Source of the DNA: Syntrophomonas sp. UBA4911
Lineage (GTDB): Bacteria > Bacillota > Syntrophomonadia > Syntrophomonadales > Syntrophomonadaceae
Assembly (NCBI GenBank): GCA_002398105.1
Contig: DHCD01000084.1
Coordinates: 3,703-13,325 of the forward strand
Direction: 5' to 3'
Length of the DNA stretch: 9,623 nucleotides
Both the position numbers and the translations under genes were made by a program. Within the stretch, counting starts at the first letter, position 1, and each line of letters begins with the position of its first letter. The notes under the pieces are model-generated. The model worked only from the letters and a program-made list of their open reading frames with translations. It ran no database searches and was not told where the DNA came from. Of this stretch, positions 1 to 5,623 are shown in pieces.

Positions 1-327
1 ATAGAATTCGAGGCTTATGTTCTGCGGTGCAGAACCTTCTACATTGGCAGCAACCTGGAAAAAGGCTTTGTCATTAACTATGTCCAATTCATACTTAACA
101 TTGGCTTTGGCGCTTTTAACCCCCAGTGTATCCAGGGGCTCACCCGCAACAGATGCGTTTATTTCACCGCTTAAGGGCCGGTCCAGAGTGGGCTGAATCT
201 GTTTGGCCTGCAGCGCTTTCATGTTATCCAGGAACATTACTTTACTTGAAGTGCTGGCCAGAACTGAAAAGGGGAGCGCAAGGGTGAAGATAACTGCTAA
301 TACCAGGGCAACTGTTTTTTGCTTCAT
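1..327 (-). CDS. Secreted protein of unknown function (N-terminal fragment, runs off left edge)
   Basis: The frame starts with ATG at 325-327 and stays open for 109 codons to the window edge, so the C-terminus is missing. An AGAGGA ribosome binding site lies about 6 bases before the start. The protein begins MKQK and has a hydrophobic stretch over residues 5-23 and a likely signal peptidase site after SVLA (residue 24), so it is probably exported. The mature part is polar, with predicted beta-rich segments such as KANVKYELDIV and AFFQVAANVEG. I do not recognise the family; such secreted beta-rich proteins in clostridia are often annotated only as hypothetical or as stalk/copper-amine-oxidase-like proteins, and this is not claimed here. 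It lies 126 bases downstream of the metal transporter on the same strand and has its own candidate promoter, so it need not be cotranscribed with it. Confidence 0.75.
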   Translation of the reverse strand, partial: MKQKTVALVLAVIFTLALPFSVLASTSSKVMFLDNMKALQAKQIQPTLDRPLSGEINASVAGEPLDTLGVKSAKANVKYELDIVNDKAFFQVAANVEGSAPQNISLEFY

Positions 328-373
328 GTTTTAATCCTCTTTTTCCTTTTTTATTGAAAATATCATTGTATTT

Positions 374-401
374 AGTATATTATTTCACAGTTATTTAGCA
401 A
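374..401 (-). promoter_or_regulatory. Candidate sigma-A promoter of the secreted-protein gene
   Basis: On the minus strand, TTGCTA (396-401) and TATACT (374-379) are separated by 16 bases. They lie about 50 bases before the ATG at 327, in an AT-rich stretch. The -10 box matches the consensus at 5 of 6 positions and the -35 box at 4 of 6. A perfect 12-base palindrome (400-411) overlaps the outer edge of the -35 box and could be an operator. This rests on sequence matching alone. Confidence 0.45.
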
Positions 402-411
402 GAGGCCTCTT
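400..411. repeat. Perfect 12-base palindrome beside a promoter
   Basis: AAGAGGCCTCTT is fully self-complementary and overlaps the outer edge of the -35 box of the minus-strand promoter at 374-401. No T-run follows it on either strand long enough to call a terminator. It may be a repressor or activator site for the secreted-protein gene, or the base of a weak 3' hairpin for the upstream transporter transcript. Confidence 0.3.
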
Positions 412-432
412 TAAATTCTTCACACTGTCCCC

Positions 433-462
433 TTGACACTTGTAGCGGTTCGATTATATATA
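433..462 (+). promoter_or_regulatory. Candidate antisense promoter at the 3' end of the ZIP gene
   Basis: A perfect TTGACA (433-438) is followed by TATATA at 455-460 (16-base gap) or 457-462 (18-base gap) on the plus strand. Transcription would run into the ZIP transporter gene in antisense. No plus-strand gene follows before 1555, so the product would be an antisense RNA. The match is good but AT-rich ends of genes give such hits by chance. Confidence 0.3.
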
Positions 463-1167
463 AGTAGCGGCCAGGATTATGAGCATTCCCAGCCAGAAGC
501 CCCACCAGCGGGTGCGGCGGTCTTTCGTCCGGGCCTGGGGCCAAAGCTGGAAAAGCACCAGGTAAATCATGATCCCGGAAGATAAGCCCAGCAGGAAAGG
601 CAAAAGCCGGGGCAGGAGTGCCACCGCCAGAAAACCGATGACCGTACCCAGAGGGGTGATCAGCCCCACCAGCAGAATCTGGCCCAGAAGGCGGAGCTGC
701 TTTACGCCGGCCATGAGTAAAGGCGCGGCTATAGCCATTCCCTCGGGAATATTATGTATTCCTATGCCCAGGGCTATCACCATCCCGGTCCGGGCTTTCA
801 TTTCACTGCCCAGGGCAATGGCCATCCCCTCGGGAAGATCATGCATGGCTATGCCCAGCATAATCATATAGCCCAAGGCTGCCAGCGAATTGCGGGCAGC
901 CGAGCGGTCAAAAAGCTGCCGGTCGCAAAGCGCCAGGAGAACCAGCCCTGACAGCACCCCTATCCCGGTTTTAACCCAGCCGCCGAAAACCAGAGCTGAG
1001 GGCAGCATGTCAAAGAGTACCACGGCAACCATTACCCCGGAGGCCAACCCCAGGAAAACCGCCAGGCTGCCGTTGTCCCAGCGCTTCTTGACAAAAAGCA
1101 TTATCGCCCCCAGAGCAGTGCATACCCCGGCGGCCACGCTAATGCCTAAAATCTGAAGCCAATCCAT
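454..1167 (-). CDS. ZIP-family divalent metal transporter
   Basis: This is a complete 237-residue membrane protein with about eight hydrophobic segments, the usual size of bacterial ZIP permeases such as ZupT. The two ZIP signature segments are clear: HDLPEGMAIALG at residues 109-120 and HNIPEGMAIA at 138-147. The His, Pro-Glu-Gly and Asn/Asp residues form the binuclear metal site in the fourth and fifth membrane helices of this family. The first site carries Asp where ZupT has Asn. The family moves Zn2+, Fe2+, Mn2+ or similar cations into the cytoplasm; which metal cannot be told from sequence. The loop between the third and fourth helices is short and lacks the histidine-rich stretch seen in many eukaryotic ZIPs. 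A GGAGG site 8 bases before the ATG supports the start. No neighbour is an obvious metal enzyme, and the gene is divergent from the mannose block. Confidence 0.92.
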   Translation of the reverse strand: MDWLQILGISVAAGVCTALGAIMLFVKKRWDNGSLAVFLGLASGVMVAVVLFDMLPSALVFGGWVKTGIGVLSGLVLLALCDRQLFDRSAARNSLAALGYMIMLGIAMHDLPEGMAIALGSEMKARTGMVIALGIGIHNIPEGMAIAAPLLMAGVKQLRLLGQILLVGLITPLGTVIGFLAVALLPRLLPFLLGLSSGIMIYLVLFQLWPQARTKDRRTRWWGFWLGMLIILAATYI

Positions 1168-1303
1168 CCCCTGCCCTCCAATTTTATCCTGTTAGGTTAA
1201 GTTTATGAAAAGTAAAAGCAATTTAGGCTAACAATTAAATACCTATATAAGTATCGCAGAATACCCCTGTACTTCAAGCCCTGATTGAGGGCGAACCTGG
1301 CAT

Positions 1304-1364
1304 TAAGCATTTATTATCTGAATACGGTTGCCCAAACTGCCAACAGCAATGTTATGAATGCTTA
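1304..1364. repeat. 8-base inverted repeat in the divergent region
   Basis: TAAGCATT (1304-1311) and AATGCTTA (1357-1364) are perfect inverted copies separated by 45 bases. Inside lies a smaller GTTG/CAAC pair (1327-1330 and 1341-1344). In the leader of a leftward transcript this could fold into a long stem-loop. It resembles no RNA family I know and could be chance in AT-rich DNA. The rest of 1168-1371 shows no coding signal on either strand. Confidence 0.25.
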
Positions 1365-1371
1365 TTCAAAT

Positions 1372-1399
1372 AGAATACAAAGAAATCGAACCCTGTCAA
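1372..1399 (-). promoter_or_regulatory. Candidate promoter for the ZIP transporter gene
   Basis: Read on the minus strand, a perfect TTGACA -35 box (1394-1399) is followed after 16 bases by TATTCT (1372-1377). Transcription would run leftward through a leader of about 200 bases into the transporter start at 1167. The -10 box is only 4 of 6. It stands back-to-back with the plus-strand extended -10 at 1409-1417. Confidence 0.35.
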
Positions 1400-1408
1400 A
1401 CTTATATC

Positions 1409-1417
1409 TGTTATAAT
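1409..1417 (+). promoter_or_regulatory. Extended -10 promoter for manC (and probably manB)
   Basis: TGTTATAAT is a perfect extended -10 element (TG, one base, TATAAT). The region 16-18 bases upstream (about 1388-1395) has no good -35 match, which is common for extended -10 promoters. The predicted start is near 1424, giving a leader of about 130 bases before the GTG at 1555. The -35 region would overlap that of the opposing candidate promoter. Confidence 0.55.
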
Positions 1418-1442
1418 ATATTTATTAGAAATAAGGTGATCT

Positions 1443-1530
1443 CTGGCCTTTGCTTAGACCAGTAAGAGTTAATATTATAGCATGCTTTTATTGCCAGGAT
1501 CCCGGAGCGGGTACCCTGGCTTTTGCTTAG
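1443..1530 (+). promoter_or_regulatory. Possible attenuator in the manC leader (repeat plus hairpin)
   Basis: A hairpin at 1493-1520 has outer arms GCCAGG and CCTGGC, inner arms CCCG and CGGG, and a GAG loop. TTTT follows directly, so it looks like a short intrinsic terminator. The 3' arm and tail, CTGGCtTTTGCTTAG (1516-1530), are nearly identical (14 of 15) to CTGGCcTTTGCTTAG at 1443-1457. The first copy could therefore pair with the 5' arm GCCAG and prevent hairpin formation. This suggests transcription attenuation, but no ligand-binding core of a known riboswitch is recognisable and the T-tract is short. Confidence 0.35.
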
Positions 1531-1554
1531 GCTGAAAAAGGAGTGATAGACGCT

Positions 1555-2625
1555 GTGTATGGAGTAATTTTAGCAGGCGGAACCGGTGAGCGTTTCTGGC
1601 CTTTGTCCCGTCGGCAGAGGCCGAAACAGTTTTTAGCTCTATTGGGTGGGCGGACCATGCTGCAGCTTACCATGGATAAGCTTGAAGGGCTGATTGAACC
1701 TGCCGACCTTTATGTAGTTACCGATGCGGTCTATCATAGTCTGGTACAGGCCCAGCTGCCCGATCTGCCCCCGGAAAATATAATCTGCGAGCCTTGCGGA
1801 CGTGATACTGCCGCCGCGGTGGGATTAGCGGCGGAGCATATATCCCGCCGGGAGCCTCAAGCCGTTATGGCGGTACTGCCGGCTGACCATTATGTGGCCG
1901 ATGTTGAGGAATTCAGGCGGGTGTTAAAAGCAGGGATGGAGGTGGCCCGGGAAGGGAAACAGGTGCTGACTGTAGGGATCAGGCCCTCCCGTCCGGAGAC
2001 CGGCTATGGTTACATACAACAGGGAGAACCGGTTGGAGAGAGACAGGGGATTACAATCTTTAAGGCGGCCGCTTTCCATGAGAAGCCCGATATCAATAAG
2101 GCTATGGAATATCTCAGCTCGGGATATTATCTGTGGAACAGCGGGATGTTTATCTGGCGGGTGGACTTGCTCCGCCAGCTTATCAGCCGGTTTCTCCCCG
2201 GGTTGAATGAAGGTCTGACCTGTATCGGCCATAGTATCGGCACTACCGAGGAGGCTCAGGTGACCGCCGAAGTATACCGGGACCTGACTCGGGTTTCGGT
2301 AGATTACGGAATAATGGAAAAATGTGATCAGGTACTGGTAATACCGGCCAGCTTCGGCTGGGATGATGTCGGAAGCTGGACTGCCCTGGGGCGTTATGGC
2401 AAGGAGGATCGGCAGCGCAACGTACTGCATACCCGGGGAGTGTTTCTGGATACCGAAAACTGTTTGATTCATGCGCCGGACCGGGTGGTGGCTACCCTGG
2501 GAGTAAAGGACTTATTAATTATTGATGACGGCGACAGTCTTTTGATTTGCGCCAAAGACCGGGATCAGGAGATCAAGAAAGTGGTGGAAGCTTTACGGCA
2601 GGCCGGCCATGATGAGGTCCTTTGA
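1555..2625 (+). CDS. manC: Mannose-1-phosphate guanylyltransferase (GDP-mannose pyrophosphorylase)
   Basis: The enzyme joins mannose-1-phosphate and GTP to give GDP-mannose in the cytoplasm. The N-terminus MYGVILAGGTGERFWPLSRR followed by RPKQFL is the nucleotide-sugar pyrophosphorylase signature. Downstream are EPxGRDTA (79-86), LPADHYV (108-114), FHEKP (174-178), YYLWNSGMF (191-199) and WDDVGSW (269-275), all typical of ManC. At 356 residues it is the short, single-function form without the C-terminal phosphomannose isomerase cupin of about 470-residue enzymes. GTG at 1555 is chosen as start: the GGAG of the ribosome binding site (AAAAAGGAGTGAT) ends at 1543, so a GTG at 1543 in the same frame would overlap it. 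The gene is followed after 62 bases by manB on the same strand. A six-pair hairpin lies across the stop codon. Confidence 0.95.
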   Translation: MYGVILAGGTGERFWPLSRRQRPKQFLALLGGRTMLQLTMDKLEGLIEPADLYVVTDAVYHSLVQAQLPDLPPENIICEPCGRDTAAAVGLAAEHISRREPQAVMAVLPADHYVADVEEFRRVLKAGMEVAREGKQVLTVGIRPSRPETGYGYIQQGEPVGERQGITIFKAAAFHEKPDINKAMEYLSSGYYLWNSGMFIWRVDLLRQLISRFLPGLNEGLTCIGHSIGTTEEAQVTAEVYRDLTRVSVDYGIMEKCDQVLVIPASFGWDDVGSWTALGRYGKEDRQRNVLHTRGVFLDTENCLIHAPDRVVATLGVKDLLIIDDGDSLLICAKDRDQEIKKVVEALRQAGHDEVL

Positions 2626-2629
2626 CCTC
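2614..2629 (+). other. Perfect hairpin across the manC stop codon
   Basis: GAGGTC-CTTT-GACCTC forms a six-pair stem with a four-base loop, and the TGA stop (2623-2625) lies at the loop/3'-arm junction. No T-run follows, so it is not an intrinsic terminator. It could influence ribosome release or mRNA stability between manC and manB, or be chance. Confidence 0.3.
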
Positions 2630-2687
2630 GGCGCCTGTATATAAATAAATAGATTTCTAAAAATATTCGATGGGAGGAGAATAGAAG

Positions 2688-4055
2688 ATGATCAAGGCCA
2701 ATATTTTCAGACAATACGACATCCGGGGAGTGGTGGACCAGGATTTGACTGCGGAAGCGGCATACCGGATAGCCCGGGCGGTAGCTACTCAGGCCGCCGC
2801 TAAAAATTGGAACAAGATCTTGGTAGGTATGGATAACCGGAAGTCTTCTCCCCGTCTGCGGGAGACGGTAATAAAGGGGCTGCTGGATTCGGGCTGTGAG
2901 GTGCTGGATCTGGGGGTAGTGGTCACTCCTATTTTTTATTTTGCCGCCCGCCATTTGGATATAAAAGCCGGCCTCATGATTACCGCCAGCCACAACCCGC
3001 CCGAGTATAACGGATTTAAAATACTCCTGGGAGAAAGCACCATCAGCGGCGCGGAAATTCAGGCGTTAAGACTTTTGGCGGAAAGCGGGGAATTCGCTGC
3101 CGGCACCGGCGGCAGCGTGACGCCGGTGGATGTGGTCAATGATTACATGGCCATGATCAAAGAAAAAATCCAGTTAGGGCCCAAAAAGATAAAGCTGGCA
3201 GTTGACTGCGGCAATGGGACCGCTTCTCTCTTTGCCCCGCGTCTTTTCAGGGAATTAGGGTGCTCGGTGGTGGAACTCTATTGTGAATCGGACCCGGACT
3301 TCCCCCATCATCATCCGGATCCGGTCAAGGTCGAAAATTGTCAGGATCTTATCCGGGTGGTGCAAGAGGAGGAGGCCGATCTGGGGATCGGATTGGATGG
3401 AGACGGTGATCGCCTGGGGGTTGTGGACCGTCAGGGCAATATTATCTGGGGCGATATGCTGATGATACTTTTTTGGCGGGAAATTCTGCCTCAACATCCC
3501 GCCAGCGAGTGCATCGTGGAAGTCAAATGTTCGCAAAGCCTGATTGATGAAATAAACCGGCTGGGAGGAAAACCTTTAATCTATAAAACCGGTCACTCAT
3601 TGATCAAAGCCAAGATGCGTGAATGCGGAGCTGTATTTACCGGGGAGATGTCGGGGCATCTTTTCTTTGCCGACGAATATTACGGTTTTGACGACGCTTT
3701 GTACGCGGCCGCCAGATTACTGCGGATACTCTCCTGCAGCGAGCAGAACATTACGGACCTGCTGGCCGATGTGCCCCAATACTATGCCACCCCTGAGATC
3801 AGAGTAAAAAGCAGCGATGAGGAAAAATTCGACGTGGTGGAAAAGGTGCGGGAACACTTCCGCTCCCGCTACCGGATCATAGACGTGGATGGGGCCCGCA
3901 TCCTCTTCCCCGACGGTTGGGGTCTGGTCCGCGCCTCTAATACCGGGCCGGAACTGATTGTCAGGTGTGAAGGAAGAACGCCTGAAGGCCTGGAAAGGAT
4001 AAAAAACGAGTTATTCGGCTTTCTGCGTCAGATTTCAATATCAGTAGATATTTGA
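2688..4055 (+). CDS. manB: Phosphomannomutase/phosphoglucomutase
   Basis: This is a complete 455-residue enzyme of the alpha-D-phosphohexomutase superfamily, the usual length. It interconverts mannose-6-phosphate and mannose-1-phosphate (and often the glucose pair) through a phosphoserine. All four active-site loops are intact: TASHNP with the phospho-acceptor Ser101, the Mg2+ loop DGDGDR (237-242), the sugar-recognition loop GEMSGH (319-324), and the phosphate-binding loop RASNTGPE (415-422). Loop three, GEMSGH, is the form seen in bifunctional PMM/PGM enzymes such as AlgC, so both sugars may be used. The ATG has a strong GGGAGGAG site about 9 bases upstream. Lying directly after manC, it completes the route from mannose-6-phosphate to GDP-mannose; no phosphomannose isomerase gene is in the window. 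Confidence 0.94.
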   Translation: MIKANIFRQYDIRGVVDQDLTAEAAYRIARAVATQAAAKNWNKILVGMDNRKSSPRLRETVIKGLLDSGCEVLDLGVVVTPIFYFAARHLDIKAGLMITASHNPPEYNGFKILLGESTISGAEIQALRLLAESGEFAAGTGGSVTPVDVVNDYMAMIKEKIQLGPKKIKLAVDCGNGTASLFAPRLFRELGCSVVELYCESDPDFPHHHPDPVKVENCQDLIRVVQEEEADLGIGLDGDGDRLGVVDRQGNIIWGDMLMILFWREILPQHPASECIVEVKCSQSLIDEINRLGGKPLIYKTGHSLIKAKMRECGAVFTGEMSGHLFFADEYYGFDDALYAAARLLRILSCSEQNITDLLADVPQYYATPEIRVKSSDEEKFDVVEKVREHFRSRYRIIDVDGARILFPDGWGLVRASNTGPELIVRCEGRTPEGLERIKNELFGFLRQISISVDI

Positions 4056-4081
4056 CTAAAATTTGACTTTTATCTTATAAT
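4052..4081 (+). promoter_or_regulatory. Strong sigma-A promoter at the end of manB
   Basis: TTGACT (4052-4057) and a perfect TATAAT (4076-4081) are separated by 18 bases, matching 11 of 12 consensus positions. The -35 box overlaps the manB stop codon. Transcription would start near 4088, about 365 bases before the glycosyltransferase ATG at 4454. The two downstream genes could thus be expressed apart from manC-manB. Confidence 0.6.
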
Positions 4082-4236
4082 TATAAAAAGTACTGCAATA
4101 GGTCTTGTAATGCGTCATTAATATTTGTCGCCTAAGTAGAAGGTGTGTTTCTTCTTTTGACCTGCTATTAGCTATTTCTACAGCTTTCATGTCTGGGGCA
4201 AACGCCTTTTTGTTTTTGCAGATATTTACAACTTTA

Positions 4237-4266
4237 TTGAAAAAGTTTTGGTTGCCAAAGTATAAA
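4237..4266 (+). promoter_or_regulatory. Second candidate promoter for the glycosyltransferase pair
   Basis: TTGAAA (4237-4242) and TATAAA (4261-4266) are 18 bases apart, 10 of 12 consensus positions. Transcripts would start near 4273 and carry a leader of about 180 bases. It lies downstream of the weak hairpin/T-run at 4196-4217, so it could bypass any termination there. Confidence 0.4.
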
Positions 4267-4278
4267 CAGGGAGGTGAT

Positions 4279-4314
4279 ATGCTTTTGGCTATCAATTATT
4301 CAGACAATCGGTAA
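4279..4314 (+). CDS. Possible 11-codon leader peptide
   Basis: An unusually good ribosome binding site, AGGGAGGTGAT (4268-4278), precedes ATG with only 4 bases between GGAGG and the start; an in-frame TTG at 4285 would have a better gap. The peptide would be MLLAINYSDNR and ends at TAA 4312-4314, about 140 bases before the glycosyltransferase ATG. A strong site in front of such a short frame suggests either a translated regulatory leader or a relic. Whether it is translated cannot be judged here. Confidence 0.25.
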   Translation: MLLAINYSDNR

Positions 4315-4453
4315 AGGGGGTGACTGTCAGGCAGACAACTGATGTATTTATGGTTGCAGACACAACCGTCAATAAAATCTGCGAACAGCGATATGCGTTG
4401 AATAGAGTTTGATCAGGGGAGTTGTTTTTGAGAGACCAGGAGGTGACAAAAAA

Positions 4454-5623
4454 ATGAATACTTATCTGATTGTAGGTACATATCCTCCCAGAAAGTGTGG
4501 AATCGCAAGTTTTTCTCATGATTTGAGGAGCAACTTGTTGCCCTATGGGCATCAAGTCCTGATGGCCGCCATTTCCGACCCGTTCAGCTCTTATGTTTAT
4601 CCCCCTGAAGTGGCTTTTACCATTCGTCAGGAAAGGCAAGCCGACTATGCTGACTGCGCCCACTGGGCCAATCATAATCCGGCGGTGGAAATGGTCATAA
4701 TCCAACACGAGTATGGCATATTCGGAGGACAAGACGGCGACTATGTACTGGCTCTGATTTCTAACCTGCAAAAACCATATCTGCTGGTTACCCACACGGT
4801 CCTCCCCCATCCGCATGAGCATCAGCAGCAAGTGCTGAGTAAGGCGGCTCATCCGGCTGCCGGAATTATATGTATGACCAGTCGGGCCCGTAAAATTTTA
4901 ACCGATGTATACAGCGTCCCCAGTAATAAAATCTTTATGGTGCCCCATGGAGTTCCCAACTTTCCGGTAAAGGACCGGGAGCTATTGAAAGTTCAGTACG
5001 GCTTAGCGGATCGACGTATCATTACTACCTTTGGATTTGTAGGTCCGGGCAAGGGATTGGAGTTTGGCTTGAAATCTCTGGCTCTAATCAAGGATAAATA
5101 TCCTGAAGCCTTATATATAATTGCCGGCAAGACCCATCCTATGCTTATGAAAAATGAGGGTGAGCGCTACCGCAACAGTATATTGGAATTGGTATCCCGC
5201 CTGCACCTTGAAGATAATGTATTTTTTATAAACCGCTTTCTTGACGACGATGAAATGGGGGATTGTCTGTATCTGACCGATATATACCTGAGCCCTTATC
5301 CTAATCTGGATCAGGCGGTTTCCGGCCCCCTTTCCTTTGCCGTGGGCTGCGGAAAGGCTATAATTGCGACTCCTTATGCCTATGCCCAGGAAATCCTGGC
5401 TGAAGGCCGCGGCCTCATAGCCCGGGATACAACGCCGGAGGCGATCGCGGAGCAGTTAGATCTTGTTTTAGGGAACCCGGCGGTCCAAACCCGGTTGGAA
5501 AAGAAAGCGGCAGAACTGGGTCGGTCATTTGCCTGGAAAAACGTGGCCGGAGTTTATCAGCAAATTGCTAAGGAGGTAATAGAAGATAATGATGTTGGGG
5601 AGAGGCAAAGATTTGGACTATAG
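4454..5623 (+). CDS. GT4-type glycosyltransferase (probable mannosyltransferase)
   Basis: This 389-residue cytoplasmic GT-B fold glycosyltransferase has no signal peptide or membrane helices. Recognisable parts are the N-terminal YPPRKCGIASF (residues 10-20), QHEYGIFGG (84-92), the start of the donor-binding half GFVGPGKGLE (194-203), and the C-terminal TPYAYAQEIL (306-315). The first two are typical of a GT4 subgroup often found beside GH130 genes. The canonical GT4 EX7E motif is absent: the matching segment reads DQAVSGPLSFA (286-296). ATG 4454 is chosen because AGGAGGTGA lies 8-10 bases upstream; an upstream in-frame TTG at 4409 has no comparable site. The donor is inferred to be GDP-mannose from the preceding manC-manB. 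It overlaps the next gene by 35 bases, implying coupled translation and joint function. Confidence 0.85.
   Translation: MNTYLIVGTYPPRKCGIASFSHDLRSNLLPYGHQVLMAAISDPFSSYVYPPEVAFTIRQERQADYADCAHWANHNPAVEMVIIQHEYGIFGGQDGDYVLALISNLQKPYLLVTHTVLPHPHEHQQQVLSKAAHPAAGIICMTSRARKILTDVYSVPSNKIFMVPHGVPNFPVKDRELLKVQYGLADRRIITTFGFVGPGKGLEFGLKSLALIKDKYPEALYIIAGKTHPMLMKNEGERYRNSILELVSRLHLEDNVFFINRFLDDDEMGDCLYLTDIYLSPYPNLDQAVSGPLSFAVGCGKAIIATPYAYAQEILAEGRGLIARDTTPEAIAEQLDLVLGNPAVQTRLEKKAAELGRSFAWKNVAGVYQQIAKEVIEDNDVGERQRFGL

Larger units (their letters stand above)
4088..4453 (+). promoter_or_regulatory. Long gene-free leader before the glycosyltransferase genes
   Basis: This AT-rich stretch holds no convincing gene longer than a few codons. 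A fold is suggested by GCAATAGGTC (4095-4104) pairing with 4159-4172 (ten pairs with bulges of three bases and one base). That helix would enclose TAATG/CATTA (4108-4112, 4116-4120) and AGAAG/CTTCT (4138-4142, 4151-4155), giving a three-way junction. Another segment, GTAGAA (4136-4141), can instead pair with TTCTAC (4176-4181). A weak GGC/GCC hairpin followed by TTTTTGTTTTT lies near 4196-4217. A second candidate promoter and a leader reading frame follow. I do not recognise a known riboswitch class. Confidence 0.35.

Noticed and set aside
441..456. GGTTCGATT resembling a tRNA T-loop, also seen reversed near 1384-1392
   Set aside because: No T-stem, anticodon arm or acceptor pairing can be built around either copy, and a nine-base match is weak.
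569..1156. Plus-strand open frames across the ZIP gene
   Set aside because: They are antisense shadows of a clear membrane protein gene, biased by its repeated codon pattern, and lack ribosome binding sites.
1543..1554. GTG at 1543 as the manC start, giving four extra residues
   Set aside because: The GGAG of the ribosome binding site ends at 1543, so this GTG overlaps it; the GTG at 1555 is spaced correctly and gives the usual MYxVILAGG N-terminus.
4136..4160. Hairpin AGAAG/CTTCT followed by TTT as a terminator for manB
   Set aside because: The stem is short and AT-rich and the T-run is brief; it is more likely part of a leader fold.
4320..4412. GTG-started 30-codon frame in the glycosyltransferase leader
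   Set aside because: The G-rich run that could serve as its ribosome binding site abuts the GTG itself, and the peptide has no recognisable feature.
4409..4453. TTG at 4409 as the start of the GT4 gene
   Set aside because: The AGGAGGTGA site lies just before the ATG at 4454, and the protein from there begins with the normal family N-terminus.
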